DNA of 64,000 bases from Pedobacter riviphilus. GTDB taxonomy: Bacteria > Bacteroidota > Bacteroidia > Sphingobacteriales > Sphingobacteriaceae. Positions 1-7,575 of the stretch are shown here, in pieces; positions within the stretch are counted from its first letter, which is position 1, and the number at the start of each line of letters is the position of its first letter. The notes beneath the pieces were generated by a model. That model saw only the letters and a list, made by a program, of their open reading frames with translations, was not told the DNA's origin and made no database searches. The stretch covers positions 5,761,362-5,825,361 of the forward strand of contig NZ_CP061171.1 in assembly GCF_014692875.1 (NCBI RefSeq). Direction: 5' to 3'. A program made the translations under genes and the position numbers.

Positions 1-2
1 AA

Positions 3-203
3 CCAGATTTTGGGATGCTGAGGAGATTTGGCGTCGAATTGCCTGAAACGCTTTGTCCGGTTTACAACGAAGAAACAATGGAAACCAATGTAAAAGGTTT
101 GTATTTGGCGGGTGTAGTTTGCGGTGGGTTAGATACCCATAAACTTTTTATCGAAAACTCAAGGGTGCACGCCGAAATGATTGTGAAGAATATTCTGAGT
201 TAA
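3..203 (+). CDS. YpdA-family bacillithiol-disulfide (bacilliredoxin) reductase, C-terminal part
   Basis: The reading frame is open from the first base of the window, so only about the last 66 residues of a longer gene are present. The fragment has the C-terminal pattern of the FAD/NADPH-dependent YpdA family: an LRRFGVELP segment, then YLAGVVCGGLDTHKLFIENS, where the C-terminal FAD-contacting stretch lies. YpdA enzymes (about 320 residues) are thought to reduce bacillithiol disulfide or bacilliredoxin. A bacilliredoxin gene lies at 31275-31685, which fits this reading. A generic thioredoxin-reductase-like oxidoreductase is the alternative, because the N-terminal dinucleotide motifs are outside the window. 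An inverted repeat follows the stop codon. Confidence 0.75.
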   Translation, partial: PDFGMLRRFGVELPETLCPVYNEETMETNVKGLYLAGVVCGGLDTHKLFIENSRVHAEMIVKNILS

Positions 204-206
204 TTT

Positions 207-251
207 CTTACGAAGTTTAGCCTGGGGATTAATGTAGGATAACTTCGTAAG
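207..251. terminator. Hairpin after the YpdA-like gene
   Basis: A perfect 11-bp inverted repeat (CTTACGAAGTT and AACTTCGTAAG) with a loop of about 23 nt begins three bases after the stop codon. It lies between convergent genes and could end transcription from either side. There is no long T run, so it may be a factor-assisted or weak terminator. Confidence 0.5.
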
Positions 252-260
252 TCTTTAAAG

Positions 261-773
261 TTAATTACCCTTGTATTTTCCATATTTATAAGCCGCAAAC
301 AACATTAACGCGATGACTATAATCTGAAATAAAATGAGAAAATTGATTGGCGTTAAAAAAGTAGAAAAAAAGCCCTCATCAGGTAGTATGTCAGGGGCTG
401 ATTTTGTTTGGAGTGATAGCGGAGGGTAAATTTTCCACCCGCGCCGTGATGGGAAATTAAGAAAAGCCAATAATGGAGTTGCTCTAATTATTAAGGCCGT
501 GAAGCTTAAACCTAAGATTGAAAAAATTAAAAATGGTAACTTTCGATTAAAAGAATACCTCTTTTCTTTAAGGAAATAGAGTATAAAAGAGAAAACAATA
601 AAAAACCAGATTAAAAAGTGCTGGCTAGCCACAACAAAATAGGTGTCGTGCAGATTTAGATCAATAGAGTCGCTGAAGATTGTTTTCCCAAATAGGGCAA
701 AACCTATAATTATTGTAAATATCGTACAGCTTAAAATCCATAAAATTTCCTGCAGTAATGGTTTGTTTTTCAT
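261..773 (-). CDS. Small membrane protein with cytochrome c oxidase subunit I-like motifs
   Basis: A 170-residue protein with about four hydrophobic segments (roughly residues 8-30, 48-68, 80-102 and 140-162). Two stretches resemble heme-copper oxidase subunit I. LNLHDTYFVVASQHFL near residue 40 matches the LHDTYYVVAHFHYV segment that carries heme ligands in COX1; the first His of the HFH pair is Ser here and the second is kept. GWKIYPPLS near residue 111, followed further on by PINF, matches GWTVYPPL...INF of COX1. The order of the two motifs is reversed relative to COX1, and the protein is about a third of the usual length, so it cannot be a complete oxidase subunit. It stands alone without other oxidase genes. 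Function unknown; the resemblance was judged by eye. Confidence 0.7.
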   Translation of the reverse strand: MKNKPLLQEILWILSCTIFTIIIGFALFGKTIFSDSIDLNLHDTYFVVASQHFLIWFFIVFSFILYFLKEKRYSFNRKLPFLIFSILGLSFTALIIRATPLLAFLNFPSRRGWKIYPPLSLQTKSAPDILPDEGFFSTFLTPINFLILFQIIVIALMLFAAYKYGKYKGN

Positions 774-812
774 AAAGAGCGTGATTTAGATTTATTTTGT
801 AAATATGTCAGT

Positions 813-881
813 CGTCATGCTGAACTTGTTTCAGCATCTAATTAGCAATAATATAGACCCTGAAATAAATTCAGAGTGACG
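813..881. repeat. Dispersed REP-like inverted repeat, family A
   Basis: Two related units of about 27 bp in inverted orientation: CGTCATGCTGAACTTG with TTCAGCATCT, then CCTGAAATAAATTCAG with GTGACG. The same element recurs at 25755-25816, as a half copy near 10889, and in expanded form at 50770-50922. It lies between two genes and has no coding potential. Confidence 0.7.
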
Positions 882-903
882 AGCACCGCTTGATAAAATT
901 TAA

Positions 904-1908
904 TTAATGAACCGGAACCTTTAACGTGCTCCCCACAAAACTTTCAATGGCCCCATTTACACTAGGCAAATCTTTCGAAGTAATATATGATCCCATTACG
1001 TGATTTCCTGCGTTGGGGATAGCTACTTTTCTTTTTAAATGAGTCGGTGTACCCAGTTCATCGAACATTTTCAGCATAGCATCTACACGCACTACAGGAT
1101 CTTGCTCGAGTTCATTTTTGTAATAATAGAGCATTAAAACGGGTTGTTTTACTTTTTGAAAAGTAGATTTTATCATACTGCTCTCGATAAATTCTTCCAG
1201 TTCTACTAAAGATTCGAGGCGGTAATTGGTATACCAGTATTTTTTATATTCGTCAGTACGATCGTCTACTTTGCGTTCATCGCCACCCACCACTTTTCTG
1301 GCAATCTGTAAGCCCCATGGATTATTCAAAAGCCAGGCATTTTTATCGTTAATGGCCACATTTGGCGACAATAAAATTAAACTGTTAATTTCAGGATAGG
1401 TTGCCGCTAGTTTTAAAGCGACAGTTCCACCGGTAGAAGTGCCAACTAAAATCACCTTTTTCCCTAATTTTTTACCGATGGCATAAGCTTGTTTACTGGT
1501 TTCCCAAAGGCGATCGGCGGTAAAATATTGCATAGGCGCAAGTGTATCAATGCCATGGTCGGCCAAACGCGCTAAATATAAATTAGCATTTAGTTCTTTT
1601 GCTAAATTGAGGTAAACGGGGTTTCCCTCTGTTTTTGAAGCCGAAAAACCATGGAGGTAAACAATGGCATACTCGGTTTGCTTGTGCAGGGGATCAGCCC
1701 AGATGATTTCAGCTTCGTTACCCGGTTTTATTTTGTGCATCGATTCTATGCTGGCCACATAACGGTCTAAATCTTCCAGATCGGGAACCTGGGTGAGTTC
1801 TTTGTTATAAACTGGTTTTTTGGGTTTTGGCCCGAGTAGGTAGCCTGCAACAATTAATGCCGAAAGGCCGATAAGTACTTTGTAGCGTTTTTTCATATTA
1901 GGCACCAA
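904..1908 (-). CDS. Membrane-anchored alpha/beta hydrolase
   Basis: A 334-residue alpha/beta-hydrolase. A hydrophobic N-terminal segment (about residues 10-25) after MKKR looks like a membrane anchor or uncleaved signal. The YLHGF motif at about residues 84-88 supplies the oxyanion region, GTSTG at 156-160 holds the probable nucleophile Ser158, and NAGNHVMG near 302 supplies the probable catalytic His. The fold suggests an esterase, lipase or carboxylesterase of the serine-hydrolase type; the substrate cannot be told. The start could be the first ATG or the MKKR methionine four codons later. It is transcribed alone, with its promoter region shared with the divergent polyprenyl synthase gene. 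Confidence 0.8.
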   Translation of the reverse strand: MVPNMKKRYKVLIGLSALIVAGYLLGPKPKKPVYNKELTQVPDLEDLDRYVASIESMHKIKPGNEAEIIWADPLHKQTEYAIVYLHGFSASKTEGNPVYLNLAKELNANLYLARLADHGIDTLAPMQYFTADRLWETSKQAYAIGKKLGKKVILVGTSTGGTVALKLAATYPEINSLILLSPNVAINDKNAWLLNNPWGLQIARKVVGGDERKVDDRTDEYKKYWYTNYRLESLVELEEFIESSMIKSTFQKVKQPVLMLYYYKNELEQDPVVRVDAMLKMFDELGTPTHLKRKVAIPNAGNHVMGSYITSKDLPSVNGAIESFVGSTLKVPVH

Positions 1909-2007
1909 ATATTGATTTAAATGTAAAATTTGAAATTAAATAAAACTAATATTTTTGAGGAATTAATTATCGTATCTAGGGGCTTTTGTTTGCATTTGTC
2001 CATAATG

Positions 2008-2125
2008 TTAAACCTGATGGCACCAAATAACCCGCAGACCGAAGCATGAGAGCGTAAACTACGGGCAGTAGCAGGAGAAAAGATGTTGAGGATTACTGTT
2101 ATTGCTTTTCAAATCCTGAATAATA
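2008..2125. repeat. Intergenic repeat-like element ending in TTGCTTTTCAAA
   Basis: Non-coding DNA between divergent genes. It begins AACCTGATGG, contains an imperfect stem (CCCGCAG with CTACGGG), a GGCAGTAGCAGG stretch, and ends TTGCTTTTCAAA. The spacer at 7333-7430 has the same beginning, similar GGCAGG/GAAGC words and the same ending, so both may belong to one dispersed family. The assignment rests on these short shared words only. Confidence 0.35.
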
Positions 2126-2159
2126 CGAATACACATTACCTTTTTATGGGAAATTAGCT

Positions 2160-2167
2160 TAAGTTTG
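2160..2167 (+). promoter_or_regulatory. Bacteroidota -7 box for the polyprenyl synthase gene
   Basis: TAAGTTTG matches the TAnnTTTG consensus. It ends 21 nt before the ATG at 2189. A TTG codon at 2165 that could extend the reading frame lies inside this box, which argues that translation starts at 2189. No good TTTG -33 element is visible. Confidence 0.5.
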
Positions 2168-2188
2168 CAATCAAAATTTTTCGACTTA

Positions 2189-3160
2189 ATGCCGGGAATC
2201 GAACAGATAAAAACACCTATTGCTGCTGATATTAAAGCGTTTGAAAAAACCTTTAAAGAATCTATGCATAGCGACGCACCGTTGCTGGATAGGATTACCC
2301 ATTATATTGTAAAGCAAAAGGGTAAACAAATGCGACCAATGTTCGTGTTTTTTGCGGCTAAGCTATGTGGTGGAATTACAGAATCAACCCATCGCGGGGC
2401 TGCTTTGGTAGAGCTTTTACATACGGCTACTTTGGTGCATGATGATGTGGTAGACAATGCTTACGAGCGCCGTGGCTTTTTCTCTATCAATGCTTTATGG
2501 AAAAACAAGATTGCCGTTTTAGTTGGCGATTACCTGTTGGCTAAAGGATTGTTGCTTTCGGTAAACAATAACGAACACCGTTTGTTACAGATTGTATCGG
2601 AAGCGGTGAAACAGATGAGCGAGGGCGAACTTTTGCAGGTAGAAAAGGTGCGGAGGATGGATATTTCAGAAGATTTATATTTTGATGTGATCCGCCAGAA
2701 AACCGCTTCTTTAATTGCTTCTTGTTGCGCTGCGGGCGCTGCTTCGGCAGGTGCTGATGATGAAACGATAGAAAAAATGCGTCTGTTTGGCGAAAAAGTA
2801 GGAATTGCATTTCAGATTAAAGACGATACTTTCGATTTCGGGACAGATGATGTAGGCAAACCTTTGGGTATTGATATCAAAGAGAAGAAAGTAACACTGC
2901 CTTTAATTTATGCGCTGAATAAAGCCGAAAAAACTGAACGTAAAAAAATGATTAACCTGGTGAAAAACCACCAGGACGATCCGGTTAAAATTCAGCAGAT
3001 TATAGATTTCGTAAATGCCCATGAAGGTGTGTATTACGCGAACCAGAAAATGTTGGAATACCAGCATTCAGCTTTCGATATCCTGCACAGTTTTGAGGCA
3101 GGCGAAGCACGAACTGGTTTAGAACAACTTGTACTGTACACCACTGAACGTAAAAAATAA
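2189..3160 (+). CDS. Polyprenyl (octaprenyl-type) diphosphate synthase
   Basis: Trans-isoprenyl diphosphate synthase of about 323 residues. The first Asp-rich motif is LVHDDVVD followed by ERRG, and the second is QIKDDTFDF; both bind Mg-diphosphate. KGKQMRPMFVFF is the N-terminal substrate region. It condenses isopentenyl diphosphate onto an allylic primer, probably for the menaquinone side chain; chain length cannot be read from the sequence. ATG 2189 is preferred over an upstream in-frame TTG that overlaps the promoter. The stop codon overlaps the next ATG by one base, so it is probably co-transcribed with the TerC-family gene. Confidence 0.9.
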   Translation: MPGIEQIKTPIAADIKAFEKTFKESMHSDAPLLDRITHYIVKQKGKQMRPMFVFFAAKLCGGITESTHRGAALVELLHTATLVHDDVVDNAYERRGFFSINALWKNKIAVLVGDYLLAKGLLLSVNNNEHRLLQIVSEAVKQMSEGELLQVEKVRRMDISEDLYFDVIRQKTASLIASCCAAGAASAGADDETIEKMRLFGEKVGIAFQIKDDTFDFGTDDVGKPLGIDIKEKKVTLPLIYALNKAEKTERKKMINLVKNHQDDPVKIQQIIDFVNAHEGVYYANQKMLEYQHSAFDILHSFEAGEARTGLEQLVLYTTERKK

Positions 3161-4215
3161 TGAGTAACGAATTACTTTTTAGCTTAGGTTTTCTTCTTTT
3201 TATTGTGCTGATTCTTGCTTTAGATCTTGGTCTTTTTAGCAGAAAAGAACATGTGGTGAGCTTAAAACAGGCTGGAGTAATGAGTTTGGTCATGGTGGCT
3301 TTGGCCATCAGTTTTTACTTTATTCTGTTAACCGAAGGGCACCAGCTCCATGGAATAAAGGATTTTGCACATCTTAAAGAAATTGTAATTAGCCATCAGC
3401 ATCATATTAAGCTGGTTCCTGATGATTTTGAAGGGAGTTTGGCGATTTATAGACAAAACCTCGGCTTAGAGTTTTTGACGGGTTATGTAATTGAGTATGC
3501 ACTTTCGGTAGATAATATTTTTGTGATCGTACTCGTTTTCTCTGCTTTCGCTGTTGAAGAAAAATATTACCACCGTGTATTGTTCTGGGGTATTTTAGGT
3601 GCCATTATCATGCGTTTCATCTTCATTTTTGTTGGTGCAGCATTAATTGCAAAATTTGCCTGGATCCTCTATTTGTTTGGTGCTTTCCTTGTTTTTACTG
3701 GTGTAAAAATGTTCTTCAGCAAAGATGAAGATGATAAGATTGATCCCGAAAATCATCCGGTGGTTAAATGGGCCTCGAAAATATTTTCTATTCATCCAAA
3801 GTATGAGGGTAAAAAATTCTTTGTAAAAATTAATCATAAAACATTGGTTACGCCATTGTTTTTGGTGCTGCTGATTGTTGAGTTTACCGATCTTTTATTC
3901 GCTGTAGATTCTATTCCGGCTATTTTTGCAGTGACGAAAGATCCTTACATTGTATTTTTCTCTAATATTTTTGCCATCATGGGTTTACGTTCCATGTTCT
4001 TCCTGTTGGTGAATATCATCCATAAATTCCATTATTTAAAAACCGGATTAGCCGTACTATTGGCATTTATCGGGATAAAAATGTTGGGGCATACTTATCT
4101 GGAGAAATGGGGCTTCACTACCGAGCATTCTTTGATCGTGATTCTGAGTATCTTAGTGATTAGTATAGTGGCTTCTTTGGCTTTTCCGAAGAAAAAGGCA
4201 CACGTTAAGCTATAG
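3160..4215 (+). CDS. TerC/Alx-family membrane protein
   Basis: A 351-residue integral membrane protein with about eight or nine hydrophobic segments and the conserved acidic motifs of the TerC family, ALSVDNIFV (about residue 118) and FAVDSIPAIFAVT (about 248). Length and motifs fit the Alx subgroup. Relatives are implicated in Mn2+ or other metal-ion export and tellurium resistance; the ion here is unknown. A hydrophilic stretch with many charged residues (about 188-230) separates the two halves. The start overlaps the stop of the polyprenyl synthase gene (TAATGA), which indicates translational coupling, although the two functions have no obvious link. Confidence 0.88.
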   Translation: MSNELLFSLGFLLFIVLILALDLGLFSRKEHVVSLKQAGVMSLVMVALAISFYFILLTEGHQLHGIKDFAHLKEIVISHQHHIKLVPDDFEGSLAIYRQNLGLEFLTGYVIEYALSVDNIFVIVLVFSAFAVEEKYYHRVLFWGILGAIIMRFIFIFVGAALIAKFAWILYLFGAFLVFTGVKMFFSKDEDDKIDPENHPVVKWASKIFSIHPKYEGKKFFVKINHKTLVTPLFLVLLIVEFTDLLFAVDSIPAIFAVTKDPYIVFFSNIFAIMGLRSMFFLLVNIIHKFHYLKTGLAVLLAFIGIKMLGHTYLEKWGFTTEHSLIVILSILVISIVASLAFPKKKAHVKL

Positions 4216-4389
4216 GTATTAATAGCTAAGGCTATTGTCATTACATTTTCATGTACAAGACATTATAACCTTTAATTTCTTCTGCAATTAAATTTTTAGC
4301 CTTTACTTTTCCTCATAATCTATTAATTTAGCGCAGTAGTTATTTTATAATCGGAATGCTACTCCTACACGGCTAAATTGATCTGCATT

Positions 4390-5025
4390 ATGATACCTTT
4401 CAGTAACCTACTAGTTTTTTCTTTGGCAGCTTTGATATTGGTGATAAGTCCCGGGCCAAACATGTTGTACCTTATTTCCAGGTCTATTACCCAGGGTAAA
4501 AAAGCAGGGTTGATCTCTTTGGCCGGTGTAATCTGCGGTTTTCTTTTCCATATTGTAATGGTATCTTTTGGTTTAACAGCTGTGCTTTTCGCAGTACCCT
4601 ATGCTTATGATACTTTGAGGATTCTTGGTGTTTTATACTTATTGTACCTGGCCTATCAAGCCGTTAAACCCAATAGCAAAAGTATTTTTGAAGCCCCGCA
4701 AGATTTACCACACGATAAACCGTCTAAGTTATTCAGTATAGGTTTTTTAACCAATGTGCTAAATCCAAAAGTGGCAGTTTTTTATCTTTCGTTTTTTCCT
4801 CAATTTATAAAATCCGAATATGGTTCTGTTATGACCCAAAGTTTGCAGCTTGGTATTACGCAGGTTTTGGTAAGCTTTACCATTAATTTAATTATTGTAC
4901 TATCTGCTTCAAAAGTGGCGGTATTTTTTGCCAAAAGTCCGAAATGGGTTAAAGTCCAAAAATGGTTTATGGCAAGCGTGTTAATGGGTTTGGCATTTAA
5001 AATGGCATTAAGCAAAGCAAAATAA
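4390..5025 (+). CDS. LysE/RhtB-family amino-acid exporter
   Basis: A 211-residue membrane protein with about six hydrophobic segments and the family signature SPGPNMLYLISRS near the N-terminus, followed by G-K-K-AG. A second conserved region, LTNVLNPKVAVFYLSFFPQF, lies near residue 122. Family members export amino acids or homoserine lactones; the substrate cannot be inferred. ATG 4390 is chosen because the open frame upstream offers only a TTG and the family normally begins a few residues before the first membrane segment. It stands alone, with about 170 bp upstream that hold no clear promoter. Confidence 0.85.
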   Translation: MIPFSNLLVFSLAALILVISPGPNMLYLISRSITQGKKAGLISLAGVICGFLFHIVMVSFGLTAVLFAVPYAYDTLRILGVLYLLYLAYQAVKPNSKSIFEAPQDLPHDKPSKLFSIGFLTNVLNPKVAVFYLSFFPQFIKSEYGSVMTQSLQLGITQVLVSFTINLIIVLSASKVAVFFAKSPKWVKVQKWFMASVLMGLAFKMALSKAK

Positions 5026-5087
5026 GCGTTACAGCTAGTAATCTCTGGCTAAAATTTGTACTTTCAGCAACTAAACTATTATTCCTA

Positions 5088-6536
5088 ATGAAATATCTTT
5101 TCGCTTCAGCGCTTCTTTGTACCACTTTGTTTGTAAATGCCCAGGATAAATTCGGTGATGTTTTTGCCAAGATCAATGCCGATGTACAGCAAAATTCAAA
5201 AGCTTATCAAACACTTAAATATGAAACCGAAACTATCGGTCACCGTTTAACGGGTTCTACAAACGGCGCAAAAGCCGAGCAATATGCTTTTGATTTATTA
5301 AAATCTTATGGCTGCGAGGTGAAATTTCAACCTTTTGAAGTAGAAAGCTGGGCCAGAAAAACCATCAGCGTAGAAATTGGTAACGATAAAAACAACCTGA
5401 CCAAAATGAAAGCGGTTACCTTAGCACATTCGCCGGTTAGTGCAGACGTTACTGGCGAAATAGTAGATGCAGGTAATGGATTGGAGGCAGACTATCAAGC
5501 CAGTCCGGAGAAGTTTAAAGGTAAAATTGCACTGATTTATCTTGGTGTATTACCCGGTTCTCCTGCTGGGACAAAATCATTGCACCGCTCGGAAAAGACC
5601 GCTATTGCAACAAAATATGGAGCCATTGGGGTGATTATTATCAACACCGTAAAAGATGGGGTACTTTTAACCGGAACCGCTTCGGTAACGGGTAAATTAA
5701 TTTCAATCCCTGCAGTTTGTATCGGTTTAGAAGATGGTACAGCTTTGAAGGAAAAAATTAAATCGCAGCCGCAGATCGCGCATATCGCCATGACCAATTT
5801 CTCAGGTTTGATTAAAGCTAGAAACGTAGTGGCTACTTTTAAGGGAACAGAATGGCCGAAAGATAAAATTGTTGTGGGCGGACATTTGGATAGCTGGGAT
5901 TTGGCAACCGGAGCAATCGATAACGGTATAGGTTCTTTCGCCATTATGGATATGGCACGGACTTTTAAAAAACTGAATTTAAAAACCAAACGTACCGTAG
6001 AGTTTGTGCTGTTTATGGGTGAGGAACAAGGTTTGTTAGGCTCTAAAGCTTATATCGATCAGGCTAAGAAAGACAAAACATTAAGCCAGGTTAAGTTTAT
6101 GTTGAACTATGACATGACCAACGATCCAAAAGGTTTTTCTACCTCACGTGCAGAAATGAAAGATTTGTTTACGGCTTGGGGAGCTGATATTGTAAAAATA
6201 GATACCGGTTTCAAAAATCTGTTTAATGCTGGTGCAGGTTTGCATAGCGATCATCAGCCATTTATGTTAGAGGGGATACCTACAGGTGGTGGTTTTGGTG
6301 GTAAACTACCAAACAATTCTGGCCCATTTTATCATTCAGATGGCGATAGCTTTAAATTGGTAGATGAGCAAGAGCTTAAAAATACAGTGCGTTACAGCGC
6401 CATGTTAACTTACGCTTTAGCCAATACGCCGAAAATTCCGGTTGGTGTGCAGGGCGAAGAAGAATTAAGGGCTTTCTTGGAATCTCAAAACCTAAAAGAG
6501 CCGCTGAGTATTGCTGGTGAGTGGAGATGGAAATAA
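5088..6536 (+). CDS. Secreted M28-family metallopeptidase with PA domain
   Basis: A 482-residue exported peptidase resembling carboxypeptidase Q-type M28 enzymes. The signal peptide ends near NAQ at residue 19. A PA-like insert spans about 120-240. The catalytic domain shows GGHLDSWD (His266, Asp268), AIDNG (Asp278), GEEQGLLG (Glu312/313), LNYDM (Asp342) and SDHQPF, which together supply two zinc ions and the general base. It probably removes terminal residues from peptides in the periplasm or outside the cell. A second, distinct M28 gene lies at 39490-41193. It is transcribed alone and followed by a bactofilin remnant. Confidence 0.9.
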   Translation: MKYLFASALLCTTLFVNAQDKFGDVFAKINADVQQNSKAYQTLKYETETIGHRLTGSTNGAKAEQYAFDLLKSYGCEVKFQPFEVESWARKTISVEIGNDKNNLTKMKAVTLAHSPVSADVTGEIVDAGNGLEADYQASPEKFKGKIALIYLGVLPGSPAGTKSLHRSEKTAIATKYGAIGVIIINTVKDGVLLTGTASVTGKLISIPAVCIGLEDGTALKEKIKSQPQIAHIAMTNFSGLIKARNVVATFKGTEWPKDKIVVGGHLDSWDLATGAIDNGIGSFAIMDMARTFKKLNLKTKRTVEFVLFMGEEQGLLGSKAYIDQAKKDKTLSQVKFMLNYDMTNDPKGFSTSRAEMKDLFTAWGADIVKIDTGFKNLFNAGAGLHSDHQPFMLEGIPTGGGFGGKLPNNSGPFYHSDGDSFKLVDEQELKNTVRYSAMLTYALANTPKIPVGVQGEEELRAFLESQNLKEPLSIAGEWRWK

Positions 6537-6607
6537 TAATTTGATGGATTTCTTGCCTTTTCCCTTCGGGGAATTGTGCTGCTAGCAGAAATAAAAAAAC
6601 TCAAAAC

Positions 6608-6748
6608 CTCGAAATAAAAAACACAGGTAAAGTTAATGGCGACATTAAAACAGAGGCTATTGAAATTGAGCTAGGCGCACAATACAATGGAAAACTCGAA
6701 ATGCACCAACCAGGTAAAACTGAAAATAAAGTAGCGGTGAAAGCGTAG
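6608..6748 (+). pseudogene. Bactofilin C-terminal remnant
   Basis: An open frame ending in TAG encodes LEIKNTGKVNGDIKTEAIEI and then ELGAQYNGKLEMHQPGK. The spaced G-KV-GDI...E-GAQ-NGKLEM pattern matches the last repeats of bactofilins, polymer-forming beta-helix proteins. The upstream frame reaches a TGA at 6542, has no ATG, and does not continue the bactofilin pattern, so the N-terminal part is lost. It lies directly after the M28 gene. A very short functional bactofilin is unlikely. Confidence 0.7.
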
Positions 6749-6758
6749 GTCTCATCTA

Positions 6759-6781
6759 TTGGTTGGTGTCTCACCAACCAA
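6759..6781. terminator. Perfect 10-bp hairpin between convergent genes
   Basis: TTGGTTGGTG and CACCAACCAA are separated by three bases. The hairpin sits between the bactofilin remnant and the end of the CBS-domain gene. No T run follows on either strand, so a terminator role is only possible. Confidence 0.4.
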
Positions 6782-6798
6782 CATAATCCAACTCGGCA

Positions 6799-7227
6799 TT
6801 AACCGCTAATATAGCTTTCCAATTGCGAAATGGTCTGTTTTTGATCTGCAATAATAAATTTTACCACATCACCGATGGAGACCATCCCTTTTACTTCACT
6901 GTTTTCTACAACCGGTAAATGACGGATGTGTTTATCTGTCATTAGTTCCATGCAATAATCAATACTATCGCTTAAATTAATGGTGATCGGACTACTCGTC
7001 ATTGCTTCTTTAATCAAGGTATCTTTTGATGATTTGCCTTGAAGGATGATTTTTCTGGCATAATCGCGTTCCGTAAAAATGCCGTGTAGCCGATCATTTT
7101 CCATGACCAATACCGCGCTGATATTTTTTTCTGTCATTACTTTTAAAGCATCTAAAACAGAAATATTTTCTGATACCGAGATAATCCGTACCTGTTTGGT
7201 ATCTAACAAGTGTTTTACGCTTTTCAT
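6799..7227 (-). CDS. Tandem CBS-domain protein
   Basis: A 142-residue soluble protein made of two CBS domains (about residues 10-65 and 75-130). It carries typical segments such as ISAVLVMENDRLHGIFTERD and HLPVVENSEVKGMVSIGDVV. CBS pairs bind adenine nucleotides such as AMP, ATP, NAD or SAM and usually act as sensors. No catalytic domain is fused, so it may regulate another protein. The gene is solitary, with about 350 bp separating it from ahcY. Confidence 0.9.
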   Translation of the reverse strand: MKSVKHLLDTKQVRIISVSENISVLDALKVMTEKNISAVLVMENDRLHGIFTERDYARKIILQGKSSKDTLIKEAMTSSPITINLSDSIDYCMELMTDKHIRHLPVVENSEVKGMVSIGDVVKFIIADQKQTISQLESYISG

Positions 7228-7332
7228 AAAACTTAATTTGGTTATAACAATTTAAGAAATAATTAGCTGTAAATCAAAGTTTTATTTTAGGTTGTTCTCG
7301 GGTTTACAAACGGAGCACAGTTTTATGTAATC

Positions 7333-7430
7333 TAAACCTGACAGGAACGGCAGCTCTCAATTGAAAATTGGGACTATAGTGGATGGCAGGGCCGAAGCTG
7401 AGCTAAGAACTACAGGACTTGCTTTTCAAA
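7333..7430. repeat. Intergenic repeat-like element ending in TTGCTTTTCAAA
   Basis: Part of the 348-bp spacer between the CBS gene and ahcY. It starts AACCTGACAGGAACGGCAGC, carries a short inverted pair (TCTCAATT with AATTGGGA), then GGATGGCAGG and GAAGCTGAGC, and ends TTGCTTTTCAAA. It shares beginning, middle words and ending with 2008-2125. No riboswitch known for methyl-cycle genes is recognised here. Confidence 0.4.
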
Positions 7431-7519
7431 AAATAGCTAAGACATGAAGTATTGGAACTGGTGTTGAAAAAATAGAAGTACTATTTTACAATCTGTAAAC
7501 TCGCTTGTACTTTTAATTA

Positions 7520-7551
7520 TTTGGCTTTCACAAAGGGATGTGGTAACTTTG
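7520..7551 (+). promoter_or_regulatory. Bacteroidota promoter of ahcY
   Basis: TTTG at 7520-7523 and TAACTTTG at 7544-7551 match the -33 and -7 consensus with 20 nt between them. The ATG follows 24 nt after the -7 box. This is the best complete promoter in the window. Confidence 0.75.
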
Positions 7552-7575
7552 CATCACATTTAAAAACAAATAATT

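Noticed and set aside
2165..2191. TTG start for the polyprenyl synthase gene
   Set aside because: It lies inside the -7 promoter box; ATG 2189 fits the family and the promoter distance.
7228..7575. Possible SAH or SAM riboswitch before ahcY
   Set aside because: No conserved aptamer core recognised; the region holds a dispersed-repeat-like element and a normal promoter close to the start codon.
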